From: an uncultured Roseateles sp. | GTDB lineage: Bacteria; Pseudomonadota; Gammaproteobacteria; Burkholderiales; Burkholderiaceae | Reading direction: 5' to 3' | Length of the DNA: 21,987 bases | Assembly (NCBI GenBank): GCA_946886855.1 | Contig: CAMPJJ010000095.1 | Location: 1 to 21,987, forward strand | In this document: positions 1-6,895 of the stretch, in pieces | How the letters are laid out: each line of letters begins with the position of its first letter | Numbering within the stretch: position 1 is the stretch's first letter | Notes under the pieces: model-generated | Told to the model about the DNA's origin: nothing | Databases searched by the model: none | What the model saw: only the letters and a program-made list of their open reading frames with translations | Translations under genes and position numbers: made by a program

Positions 1-120
1 CCTCCGGCCGCACCTCCGGCCGCACCTCCGCCCCCACCTCCGCGCTCACCGCCGCGCTCACCGCCGCGCTCACCTCCGCGCTCACCTCCGCGCTTACCTC
101 CGCGCTTACCGCCGCCCTCG
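1..120 (-). repeat. 12-bp tandem repeat, ten imperfect units, in frame within the kinase
   Basis: Ten consecutive 12-bp units fill positions 1-120, with cctccgcgctca or a one- to four-base variant of it in each. The length is a multiple of three, so in the kinase frame each unit adds four residues. Read in protein order, the units are EGGG, KRGG twice, ERGG four times, GGGG, then AAGG twice. The array reaches the window edge, so its full copy number is not known. Unit-to-unit differences are substitutions only, which keeps the frame open. Confidence 0.9.
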
Positions 121-2921
121 CCACGACCGGCATCGTCGCGCGCGTCGCCGTCGCCGTGCCCGTCGCCGCCTCCGTCGTCCCCGCCATCACGGTCATGTCC
201 GCGCCGGTCCCCGCGATCCTCGGCGTCCTCGTCGTCAATGCGCTGGCGGAGCTGTCCGACGCGATCGCGCCCTTCGGCGAGCAGGGCCTCCGCGCGCGTC
301 AGGTCGCGCTCCATCTTGTGCCGCAGCGCCGCGTCGGCGACGCGCCGCACGCTCGCGTCCAGTCCCAGCAGCAGGCCCTGGAAACCCTGCAGCAGGGTGT
401 CGTGCAGGTCGCGCGCGATGCGTTCCCGCTCGCGGTGGCGGTCGGCCAGTCGCTGGCGCAGCCTCGCCTGCAAGGACCGGATCCGCAGCCGGTATCCGCC
501 CCAGACGGCCAGGATGAGCGCCAGCGCTGCCGCCCAGCGGAAGACGGGCTGCTGGTGGAGCATCGGCACGATGCGGAAGGCCAGCACCGTCGGCTGACGG
601 CTCCAGAGGCCGTCGGGATTCGAGGCGAGCACCTCGAAGCGATAGTCGCCCGGGCCGAGGTTGGCGTAGGTCGCCTCGCGCTGCGTGCCGGCGTCGCGCC
701 AGTCGGCATCGACCCCGACCAGCCGGAAGCGGTAACGGACCTGCTCCGCCTTGCTCAGCACGCGGGCGGCGTAGCGCAGCGTCAGCGCCTGCGTGCCCTG
801 GGGCAACTGCAGACCTTGCGCCGCCGGATAGTTCTGCCCGCCGGCCATCAAGGCCTGCACGTCCACGCCGACCTCCCGCGCGCTCCGCGAGGTCCGTGCC
901 GGATCGAGCCAGACCACGCCCAGGTTGGTCACGAACCACAGGCGGCCGCGGGCGTCGCGCACGGCGGTCGGTGTCGCCGACGCCTGTCGCGCGATGCCCG
1001 GCAGGCCGTCGGCGGCGTCGAGCAATTGGTAGCTCAGTGGATGGGCCGACTCGTCGAACAGCGCCGGCACCTCCGCCGCGGCCAGGCGCACGAGGCCCCG
1101 TGCGCCGTTGAGCCACAGGTCGCCGTCGAAGGATTCGACCACGCCGGACACGCGCCCGAAGGCCGGGTCGCGATCGAGGGTGAGGGTCGTGAAACGGCCG
1201 TCCCGCCCGAGGGCGACGCCGTTCTCGCCGGCGACGATCAGCCCGTGACGGGTGTTGATCACCGTGAGGATGCGGCCGGTGCGCAGCCCTTGCGCCGGAC
1301 CGAAGCGCAGGCGCCGGCCGCGGTCGTCGATGCCGGTGAGCACGCCGTCGTGGCCGAACCAGACCGCGCCGTCCGCATCGACCGCCAAGGCCCCTGGCGG
1401 GGCGCCGTCCAGTTCCGCCTCCTTCACGCGCTCCAGGCCCGCGCGCGTCGCGTGGAACACGCCGGTCTCGCGCAGCGAGAGCCACAGCCCGCCCGTCGGA
1501 TCGGCGGCCATGCCCTCCGCGGCGACCCGCGAGCCCGCCGGCAGCGGCAGGTTCCAGCGCTCCCAGCGCCCGCCCGGCGGCGAACGCCAGAGGGCCTCGT
1601 TGTCCCACAGCCAGAGCGAGCCGTCAGTCGCCCGCACCGCCTGCGTGGCCGGTCGCCGCGACAGCGGGCGGGGATCGACGCCGTTCTCGCGCACGGGGCC
1701 GCCGGGCGGGTCGACGCGCCAGCTCGCGGAGGAGCTCGACAGCAGCACGCCGGTGCCGTCCGGCTGCACGCTGAAGCCGGTGGAGGCCGCGTCCTCGAGC
1801 CGCGTGACGCGCTGCATGCGTTGCTGGCGCAGGCTGCTCACGCCGACGTTGGTGCCGACCCAGATCTCGCCGTCGTCGCTCTCCAGCAGCGGCACGGTGA
1901 TCGACGATCCCAGTCCGTCGGCGACGGTGAACCACTGCCCGCGCGTCCAATCCAGCTGCTCGCCCGCCGGCAGTCGGGCCGTCTCCGCCGCATCGGTGCG
2001 GAACACGCCGCGCCCGTTCACCGTCACCCACAACCCGCCGTCGCTGGCGAACAGCATCTGCTTGACCAGCGTGACCGCCTGGCCGTCGCGCGAGGACACC
2101 ACGCTGGGCGAGAACGGCGCCGCGGCGAGATCGTCGGCGCGCACCGGACCGGGCGTCGGGGCCGTCTCCGGCAAGGTCGCCCAGGAACGCCAGGATCCCG
2201 GCAGTCCCAGCGGCCGCACGCCGCCGCGTCCATCCGCCAGCCAGAGCCGGTCCTGCCCGTCCTGCGTCATCACGGCGGTGCGGCCCGTCGGCACGCCGGT
2301 GTAGTCGAAACGGTCGGCGCCCGCCGCGAGGCGATAGAGCCGCTCGCCGGAGCTGACCCACAAGGTCCCTTGCCGGTCGCGGAACAGGTATTCGGCGCTT
2401 GGCTCCGGATAGCCTTGCTGCGCGCCGACGCGCGACCAGCGCTGGCCGTCGTAGCGGGCGAGGCCCCTGCCCGTCGCGGCCCACAGCGCGCCCGACGCCC
2501 GCACCAGCCTGAGCACGCGGCCGCCCGGCAGCCCTTGGGCCGCGCCGTGACGGACCACGCGGCCCTCGAGCCCCTCGCGCAATTGCACGACGCCGCCATC
2601 GAACAGCCCCAGCCACAGCGTGCGGTCGTCGTCGACCAGCAGCGCGTTGATGTTGAGCGCCGGCAGCGAGGGATCACCGGGCCGGTAGCGCTCGAAGCGC
2701 AGGCCGTCGAAGCGGTACAGGCCCATGCCGGTGCCGAGCCAGAGCACGCCCTCGCGCCCGCCGTCCAGCGTCCAGACGTCCGGCGGCGCGCCGTCGCGGA
2801 CGGTCCAGGAGCGGTGCGAGAAACCCGTCAGGGCGTCCTCCGCCGCACGCGCCGGTGCGCGGCCGGCGCCGAGCAGGCACGCCGCCACCGCCAGCATCAG
2901 CGCGACCCGCCGGCTGGTCAC
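1..2921 (-). CDS. Two-component sensor histidine kinase with periplasmic beta-propeller and Y_Y_Y domain (partial at left edge)
   Basis: The reading frame runs from a GTG at 2921 to the window edge without a stop (973 codons seen). In order: a signal peptide (TSRRVALMLAVAACLLGAG, about residues 1-28); many propeller-type repeats with W-F/L-G or G-L-W-V/L signatures (for example GVLWLGTGMGLYRFDG), about residues 30-700; a Y_Y_Y domain ending in YANLGPGDYRFEVLASNPDG (about 710-775); one TM helix (about 794-812); and a HisKA_3 dimerisation domain with RERIARDLHDTLLQG, phosphoacceptor His840. This is the family layout of kinases that sense an external ligand and phosphorylate a LuxR-type regulator. 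After the dimerisation helices the sequence becomes Asp/Gly/Arg-rich (about 895-934) and then a four-residue repeat (935-973), where an HATPase_c domain would normally start. The catalytic domain, if present, lies outside the window. The GTG starts 7 bases after the stop of the upstream regulator, so the two are probably co-transcribed. ATG at 2897 is an alternative start but would lose the charged n-region of the signal peptide. Confidence 0.85.
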   Translation of the reverse strand, partial: MTSRRVALMLAVAACLLGAGRAPARAAEDALTGFSHRSWTVRDGAPPDVWTLDGGREGVLWLGTGMGLYRFDGLRFERYRPGDPSLPALNINALLVDDDRTLWLGLFDGGVVQLREGLEGRVVRHGAAQGLPGGRVLRLVRASGALWAATGRGLARYDGQRWSRVGAQQGYPEPSAEYLFRDRQGTLWVSSGERLYRLAAGADRFDYTGVPTGRTAVMTQDGQDRLWLADGRGGVRPLGLPGSWRSWATLPETAPTPGPVRADDLAAAPFSPSVVSSRDGQAVTLVKQMLFASDGGLWVTVNGRGVFRTDAAETARLPAGEQLDWTRGQWFTVADGLGSSITVPLLESDDGEIWVGTNVGVSSLRQQRMQRVTRLEDAASTGFSVQPDGTGVLLSSSSASWRVDPPGGPVRENGVDPRPLSRRPATQAVRATDGSLWLWDNEALWRSPPGGRWERWNLPLPAGSRVAAEGMAADPTGGLWLSLRETGVFHATRAGLERVKEAELDGAPPGALAVDADGAVWFGHDGVLTGIDDRGRRLRFGPAQGLRTGRILTVINTRHGLIVAGENGVALGRDGRFTTLTLDRDPAFGRVSGVVESFDGDLWLNGARGLVRLAAAEVPALFDESAHPLSYQLLDAADGLPGIARQASATPTAVRDARGRLWFVTNLGVVWLDPARTSRSAREVGVDVQALMAGGQNYPAAQGLQLPQGTQALTLRYAARVLSKAEQVRYRFRLVGVDADWRDAGTQREATYANLGPGDYRFEVLASNPDGLWSRQPTVLAFRIVPMLHQQPVFRWAAALALILAVWGGYRLRIRSLQARLRQRLADRHRERERIARDLHDTLLQGFQGLLLGLDASVRRVADAALRHKMERDLTRAEALLAEGRDRVGQLRQRIDDEDAEDRGDRRGHDRDGGDDGGGDGHGDGDARDDAGRGEGGGKRGGKRGGERGGERGGERGGERGGGGGGAAGGAAG

Positions 2922-2928
2922 TCCGGGC

Positions 2929-3777
2929 TCACGCGGCGGGCAGCGGACGGAGCCCGTAGAGCCCCTGCGCCGACGCGCGCGCGGCGGCGCGCACCGGGTG
3001 CGGGAACGGATCGTCGATCAGCGGCTCGTCGTCGAGCAGCCCCCGCCGCAGCGCCTCGGTCGCGGCCTGCGTGCGGCTGCGCGCGCCCAGCTTCTGCAGC
3101 AGCGTCTTCACATGCGTCTTGACCGTGCCGGCCGCGACCCCCAGCCGCAGGCCGATCGACTTGTTGTCCAGGCCCAGGCACAGCATGCGCAGCACGTCGC
3201 GCTCGCGCGGCGTGAGGTCGTCGCCGAGCCAGCCCTCGGCGACCGCGCCGGCTGCCGTGCGGCACAGGTAGCGCCGGCCGGCCGCGACGGCGCGCGCGGC
3301 ATCGCGCAACTCCTCGAGCGCGCAGGCCGCGTGCACGTAACCCAGCACGCCCGCGGCCATCGCCTGACGGACCCAGCCGCCGTGCACGACGGGACTGACG
3401 ACCAGCCAATGCGGCCCGGGCAGGCCGCCGCCGGCAGCACTGCCGTTCCCGCCTTGGCTGCCGTGGATGCCGGGGATGCCGTTCGTGCCGTTCGTGCCGA
3501 GGGTCGTGCGCCGCGGCATGCCCGCCAGCGCCTGCAGGGCGCCCTCGTGATCGGCGACGACAAGCCGGATCGGCTCGGCGCGGCCGGACGGTCCGGGGAC
3601 GAGCGTCGGCAGCACGCCGGACTCGGTGATCAGCCCGGCGTCGTCCCCGGCGTCGTGGGCGCGGAAGAACGGTGACAGCGCGGCGGCGATGCCGGCGCGC
3701 AGCAGCGGATTGCGGTGGAGGACGATCGCGTCGAGGACGGCGTCCGGCACGGCATGGAGGCGCTCGATCAGGGACAT
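2929..3777 (-). CDS. LuxR/NarL-type transcriptional regulator with degenerate receiver and Gly-X-Y insertion
   Basis: 282 residues. ATG at 3777 is chosen because GGGAG lies 6 bases upstream; in-frame codons further up lack a comparable site. The C-terminal LuxR-type helix-turn-helix (about residues 188-240) reads DLTPRERDVLRMLCLGL, then NKSIGLRLGVAAGTVKTHVK, a standard DNA-binding domain. The N-terminal half resembles a receiver (NPLLRAGIAAAL; MAAGVLGYVHAACALEELRDA) but key positions differ: the acidic Asp-Asp pocket is His21-Arg22, and the conserved Lys after GY is replaced (GYVHA). Asp76 in LVVAD may occupy the phosphoacceptor site. A Gly-X-Y stretch at residues 94-114 interrupts the fold. 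The gene sits directly upstream of the kinase on the same strand and opposite a canonical regulator. It probably binds DNA without classical phosphorylation control, which is inference. Confidence 0.85.
   Translation of the reverse strand: MSLIERLHAVPDAVLDAIVLHRNPLLRAGIAAALSPFFRAHDAGDDAGLITESGVLPTLVPGPSGRAEPIRLVVADHEGALQALAGMPRRTTLGTNGTNGIPGIHGSQGGNGSAAGGGLPGPHWLVVSPVVHGGWVRQAMAAGVLGYVHAACALEELRDAARAVAAGRRYLCRTAAGAVAEGWLGDDLTPRERDVLRMLCLGLDNKSIGLRLGVAAGTVKTHVKTLLQKLGARSRTQAATEALRRGLLDDEPLIDDPFPHPVRAAARASAQGLYGLRPLPAA
3436..3498 (-). repeat. Seven Gly-X-Y triplets (9-bp periodic) inside the LuxR-type regulator
   Basis: Seven consecutive 9-bp units encode GTN, GTN, GIP, GIH, GSQ, GGN and GSA (residues 94-114), followed by a further Gly/Pro-rich stretch (AGGGLPGP). 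The first two units are identical at the DNA level (gttcgtgcc on the plus strand), which suggests recent slippage or duplication. It resembles a short collagen-like segment sitting between the candidate phosphoacceptor strand and the next receiver strand. Confidence 0.85.
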
Positions 3778-3992
3778 GGACGGCTCCCGGGCGGTGAAGG
3801 GCGGTGAAGGGCGGAGAAGGGGCAGAGCGGACCGTGACGGCCGGCACCGGGGAGCGCCTGAAAGCGCTCCCCAGAGACTGCGCCGATCATCGGAAGCGAT
3901 GCTGCACCGCGATAGCCCCGGTCGAGTCGACAACGTTTACCCGAAAGGGTATCGGCCCCCTGGAACAGGGACGTTCGAGGGGGGCCGCCCCT
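3778..3992. promoter_or_regulatory. Divergent promoter region between the two LuxR-type regulators
   Basis: 215 bases without a gene separate the minus-strand regulator/kinase operon from the plus-strand regulator. It contains a 10-bp near-repeat (gcggtgaagg twice, then gcggagaagg, 3791-3820); a perfect 9-bp inverted repeat GGGGAGCGC/GCGCTCCCC with a 6-base loop (3849-3872); TACCCGAAAGGGTA (3938-3951), a TAC-N8-GTA dyad of the kind LuxR/NarL-family proteins bind; and CCCTG-GAA-CAGGG (3958-3970). No convincing sigma-70 -35/-10 pair was identified. The dyads are seen directly; their role as operators is inferred. Confidence 0.5.
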
Positions 3993-4637
3993 ATGATCGC
4001 CGCCATGGTGCCCGCGCCCGATCCCATCCGCGTCCTGACGGTCGACGACCACCCGCTGATGCGGGAGGGCATCGCCGCGGTGCTGGGCGAGCAGCCGGAC
4101 ATGACGCCGGTGGGCGAGGCCGACAACGGCTGGCAAGGCCTGCAGGCCTTCGAGCGGCTGCGGCCCGACGTCACGTTGATGGACATCCAGATGCCGGGCA
4201 TGGACGGCCTGGAGGCGCTGGCGCGGCTGCGCGCGCTGAGCCCCGCCGCGCGGGTGATCGTGCTGACCACCTTCAAGTCCGACGGCCAGGCCTGGCAGGC
4301 GCTGAAGCTGGGCGCCAGCGGCTACCTGCTGAAGACGCAGCTGCGCACCGAGCTGCTGGACGCGATCCGCGCCGTGCATCGCGGCCACCGCTGGATCCCC
4401 AACGAGGTCGCGCAGGAGATCGCCGCCCACGCCGGCCAGGAGCAGCTCTCCGGCCGCGAGCTCGACGTGCTCGAGCACATCGCCCAGGGCCGCAGCAACC
4501 GCGAGATCGGCGGCCTGCTGTCGCTGTCCGAGGACACCATCAAGGCGCGGGTCAAGACCATCCTGTCCAAGCTCGACGCGCGCGACCGCACGCATGCCGT
4601 CGTGCTCGCGCTCAAGCGCGGCCTCCTGCGGCTGTGA
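3993..4637 (+). CDS. NarL/FixJ-family response regulator with intact receiver
   Basis: 214 residues. ATG at 3993 follows a purine-rich gagggggg about 8 bases upstream; ATG 4005 is an alternative. The receiver has every key residue: acidic pair Asp18-Asp19 in VDDHP, phosphoacceptor Asp64 in LMDIQMPGMDG, Thr92/93 in VLTTF, and Lys114 in GYLLK. The C-terminal LuxR-type helix-turn-helix spans about residues 152-205 (LSGRELDVLEHIAQGRSNRE, then a recognition helix SEDTIKARVKTILSKL). It is expected to be phosphorylated by a HisKA_3 kinase. The only such kinase in view is the one in the divergent operon, which makes this the probable cognate regulator (inference from position). Confidence 0.93.
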   Translation: MIAAMVPAPDPIRVLTVDDHPLMREGIAAVLGEQPDMTPVGEADNGWQGLQAFERLRPDVTLMDIQMPGMDGLEALARLRALSPAARVIVLTTFKSDGQAWQALKLGASGYLLKTQLRTELLDAIRAVHRGHRWIPNEVAQEIAAHAGQEQLSGRELDVLEHIAQGRSNREIGGLLSLSEDTIKARVKTILSKLDARDRTHAVVLALKRGLLRL

Positions 4638-4660
4638 TGCGACTGTGATGCGGCTGTAAT
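4628..4660 (+). promoter_or_regulatory. Three CTGTRAT half-sites at 11-bp spacing (Pho-box-like direct repeat)
   Basis: CTGTGAT occurs at 4632-4638 and 4643-4649, and CTGTAAT at 4654-4660, each separated by 4 bases (gcga, gcgg). The 7+4 arrangement on one helical turn is that of Pho boxes and other OmpR/PhoB-family sites. The array overlaps the stop codon of the response regulator and lies about 130 bases upstream of the alpha/beta hydrolase start. Binding is inferred; simple 3'-end duplication is the alternative. Confidence 0.4.
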
Positions 4661-4790
4661 CCTTCCGGGCCCCGACTGCAACAGGGCGTCACACCGGCCT
4701 GCCTCCTACGGGAGAGCATGGGCTGCACCATCGGCGGCTGGTTGCGCCGGGAGGCCCTTCCTACGATGGGTCATTCCCCGGAGACCCTCG

Positions 4791-5783
4791 ATGACGACTC
4801 CCCTTCCCCCCACGGACCTCACCCGCCGCGACGTGCTCGCGCTGGGCGGCCAGCTCGCGCTCGCCGCGGCGCTGCCGCTCGCGCTGGCCGACGGCGCCCA
4901 GGCCGCGGCCTCTTCCGCCTCTTCCGCTTCTTCACCCACACACACCCTGCCAGGAGCCCCCATGAGCTACGTCACCACCAAGGACGGTACCCAGATCTTC
5001 TACAAGGACTGGGGCAGCGGCCAACCCGTCGTCTTCTCGCACGGCTGGCCGCTGAGCAGCGACGCCTGGGAAGACCAGATGCTGTTCCTGGGCCAGAACG
5101 GCTTCCGCGTGATCGCGCACGACCGCCGCGGCCACGGCCGCTCCAGCCAGAGCTGGAACGGCAACGACATGGACACCTACGCCGACGACCTGGCCGCGGT
5201 GCTCGACAAGCTGGACGTCAAGAACGCCGTGCTGGTCGGCCACTCGACCGGCGGCGGCGAGGTCACCCGCTACGTCGGCCGCCACGGCACCAAGCGCGTG
5301 GCCAAGGTCGTGCTGGTGGGCGCCGTGCCGCCGACGATGATGAAGTCCGCCGCCTACCCGAACGGTCTGCCCAAGGACGTCTTCGACGGCATCCGCGCCG
5401 GCGTCCAGAAGGACCGCTCGCAGTTCTACAAGGACCTGACGACGCCGTTCTTCGGCGCCAACCGCGCCGGCGCCGTCGTGTCGCAAGGCGCGCGCGACAG
5501 CTTCTGGCTGCAGGGCATGCAGGGCTCGCTGAAGTCGCAGTTCGACTGCATCAAGCAGTTCTCGGAAACCGACTTCACCGAGGACCTGAAGAAGATCACC
5601 GTGCCCACGCTGATCATCCACGGCGACGACGACCAGATCGTGCCGATCGGCAACTCCGCCGAGCTGTCGGTGAAGCTCGCGCCCAAGGCCACGCTGAAGG
5701 TCTACAAGGGCGGCGCCCACGGCCTGGCGGTCACCGCCAAGGACCAGCTCAACGCCGACCTGCTGGCCTTCGCCAAGTCCTGA
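4791..5783 (+). CDS. Tat-exported alpha/beta hydrolase, cofactor-free haloperoxidase/esterase type
   Basis: 330 residues. The N-terminus has a twin-arginine signal ([11 protein letters not shown], then a hydrophobic stretch to about residue 36) and a Ser/Ala-rich linker. The mature domain begins near Met58 and follows the non-haem chloroperoxidase/perhydrolase pattern: [10 protein letters not shown] (oxyanion region), HDRRGHGRS, nucleophile elbow GHSTGG with Ser152, acid Asp281 in HGDDDQIVP, and His310 in GGAHGL, a complete Ser-Asp-His triad. Such enzymes hydrolyse esters or form peracids; the natural substrate is not evident. ATG 4791 has GGAG 7 bases upstream. An in-frame ATG at 4962 (Met58) has its own strong AGGAG 5 bases upstream and would give a leaderless cytoplasmic form. 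It is the first gene of an apparent operon. Confidence 0.9.
   Translation: MTTPLPPTDLTRRDVLALGGQLALAAALPLALADGAQAAASSASSASSPTHTLPGAPMSYVTTKDGTQIFYKDWGSGQPVVFSHGWPLSSDAWEDQMLFLGQNGFRVIAHDRRGHGRSSQSWNGNDMDTYADDLAAVLDKLDVKNAVLVGHSTGGGEVTRYVGRHGTKRVAKVVLVGAVPPTMMKSAAYPNGLPKDVFDGIRAGVQKDRSQFYKDLTTPFFGANRAGAVVSQGARDSFWLQGMQGSLKSQFDCIKQFSETDFTEDLKKITVPTLIIHGDDDQIVPIGNSAELSVKLAPKATLKVYKGGAHGLAVTAKDQLNADLLAFAKS
4952..4964 (+). promoter_or_regulatory. Internal ribosome-binding site and ATG within the hydrolase gene
   Basis: AGGAG (4952-4956) stands 5 bases before an in-frame ATG (4962). The protein from that [21 protein letters not shown], begins exactly where unexported members of the family begin. 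The site can be read as the original start, with a Tat leader added upstream, or as a working second start. Confidence 0.5.
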
Positions 5784-5868
5784 TCGTTCCGGGCCGATCG
5801 CCCGCTCGCCCGATGGCATGGCCGCCGTCGGGCGCGGATCGGCCTGCCACCCCCTGAAGGAGATGTCC

Positions 5869-6522
5869 ATGACCCCGATCGCCAAGGCCGCCCCCGGCGC
5901 CAAGTTGCTGAACCCGAAGGACCACACGCTGGTCCTGATCGACTTCCAATCGCAGATGGCCTTCGCCACGCACTCGATCTCCGCCAACGAGCTGCGCACC
6001 CACGCGTCGCTGGTGGCCCAGGCGGCCGCCGGCTTCGGCGTGTCGACCATCCTGACCACGGTGGCGGAGAAGAGCTTCTCCGGCCCGATGTTCGAGGAGA
6101 TCACCGCGCCCTTCCCCGGCCAGAAGCTGCTGGACCGCACCTCGATGAACACCTGGGAAGACGCCGCGGTGATCGAGGAGATCAACCGCATCGGCAAGCC
6201 GCGCATCGTGCTGGCCGGCCTGTGGACCAGCGTGTGCATCGTCGGTCCGGCGCTGTCGGCGATCGACCAGGGCTTCGAGGTCTACGTGATCACCGACGCC
6301 TGCGGCGACGTCTCGGTCGAGGCGCATGAGCGCGCGGTCGAGCGCATGGTGCAGGCCGGCGCGCAGCCGATGACGGCGCTGCAATACCTGCTGGAGCTGC
6401 AGCGCGACTGGGCGCGCGGCGAGACCTACGACATGACCACCGGCATCGCGAAGAAGGTCGGCGGCTCGTACGGCATCGGCATCCACTACGCCAAGTCCAT
6501 GTTCGGCGCCCACGAGGGCTGA
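5869..6522 (+). CDS. Isochorismatase-family cysteine hydrolase (YcaC-like)
   Basis: 217 residues from ATG 5869. AAGGAG (5857-5862) touches an earlier in-frame ATG at 5863 and is 6 bases from 5869, so 5869 is preferred. Family features: VLIDFQSQM with catalytic Asp25; LLDRTSMNTWED, the conserved region after the central strands; and AGLWTSVCIVGPALSAID with nucleophile Cys123. The third member of the usual Asp-Lys-Cys triad cannot be placed securely; Lys68 (VAEKS) is one candidate, and the residue in LLDRTSMN is Arg90. YcaC-like members are octameric hydrolases with poorly defined substrates, usually amides or carbamates. It lies 85 bases after the alpha/beta hydrolase on the same strand and 55 bases before the XapX gene. 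Confidence 0.88.
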   Translation: MTPIAKAAPGAKLLNPKDHTLVLIDFQSQMAFATHSISANELRTHASLVAQAAAGFGVSTILTTVAEKSFSGPMFEEITAPFPGQKLLDRTSMNTWEDAAVIEEINRIGKPRIVLAGLWTSVCIVGPALSAIDQGFEVYVITDACGDVSVEAHERAVERMVQAGAQPMTALQYLLELQRDWARGETYDMTTGIAKKVGGSYGIGIHYAKSMFGAHEG

Positions 6523-6577
6523 TCGCCTTCGTCAGGCGTTTCTCCCGGAACGGCCCACCCGCAGGAAGGCGGCCCTC

Positions 6578-6895
6578 ATGAATGCATATGTTTTGTCGGC
6601 CGCCGTCGGCTTGCTGGTCGGGGTGATCTACGGCGTGCTCAACGTGCGATCGCCGGCGCCGCCGGTGATCGCGCTGGTGGGCCTGCTGGGTATCCTGGCC
6701 GGCGAGCAGATCCCGCCGCTGGTGCGGCAATGGCTGCAGCGCGACACGCACCAGGCGAGCTGGATCGAGCAGAAGGTGCGTCCGCACATGTTCGGTCAGA
6801 TGCCCGGGTGCGAGAAGGCCAGGTCGCAGGCGCAGGCGCAGGCAGACACCCAGACACACACGCAGACGAAGGCGACGGAGACCCACGATGTCTGA
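6578..6895 (+). CDS. XapX (DUF1427) domain small membrane protein
   Basis: 105 residues. AGGAAGG lies 8 bases before ATG 6578. Two hydrophobic helices (about residues 4-23 and 29-43) surround NVRSPAPPVIALVGLLGILA, the signature of the XapX/DUF1427 family, whose function is unknown. The last 25 residues are an unusual Gln/Thr/Ala-rich tail (SQAQAQADTQTHTQTKA) that the core family does not need. The 3' end overlaps the start of the amidohydrolase by 8 bases, which indicates translational coupling. Confidence 0.82.
   Translation: MNAYVLSAAVGLLVGVIYGVLNVRSPAPPVIALVGLLGILAGEQIPPLVRQWLQRDTHQASWIEQKVRPHMFGQMPGCEKARSQAQAQADTQTHTQTKATETHDV

Noticed and set aside
1..120. Possible CRISPR array or intergenic satellite
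   Set aside because: Units are 12 bp with no spacers and keep the kinase reading frame open, so it is a coding repeat.
156..3122. A 988-codon open frame on the plus strand
   Set aside because: It is antisense to the sensor kinase and regulator; its product is Arg/Ala/Gln-rich with no family features, while the minus-strand frame gives propeller, Y_Y_Y and HisKA_3 motifs.
4718..5857. Plus-strand open frame overlapping the alpha/beta hydrolase
   Set aside because: It is the +2-type shadow of the hydrolase gene, Arg/Pro-rich with no fold signature, despite an ATG near ggGAG.
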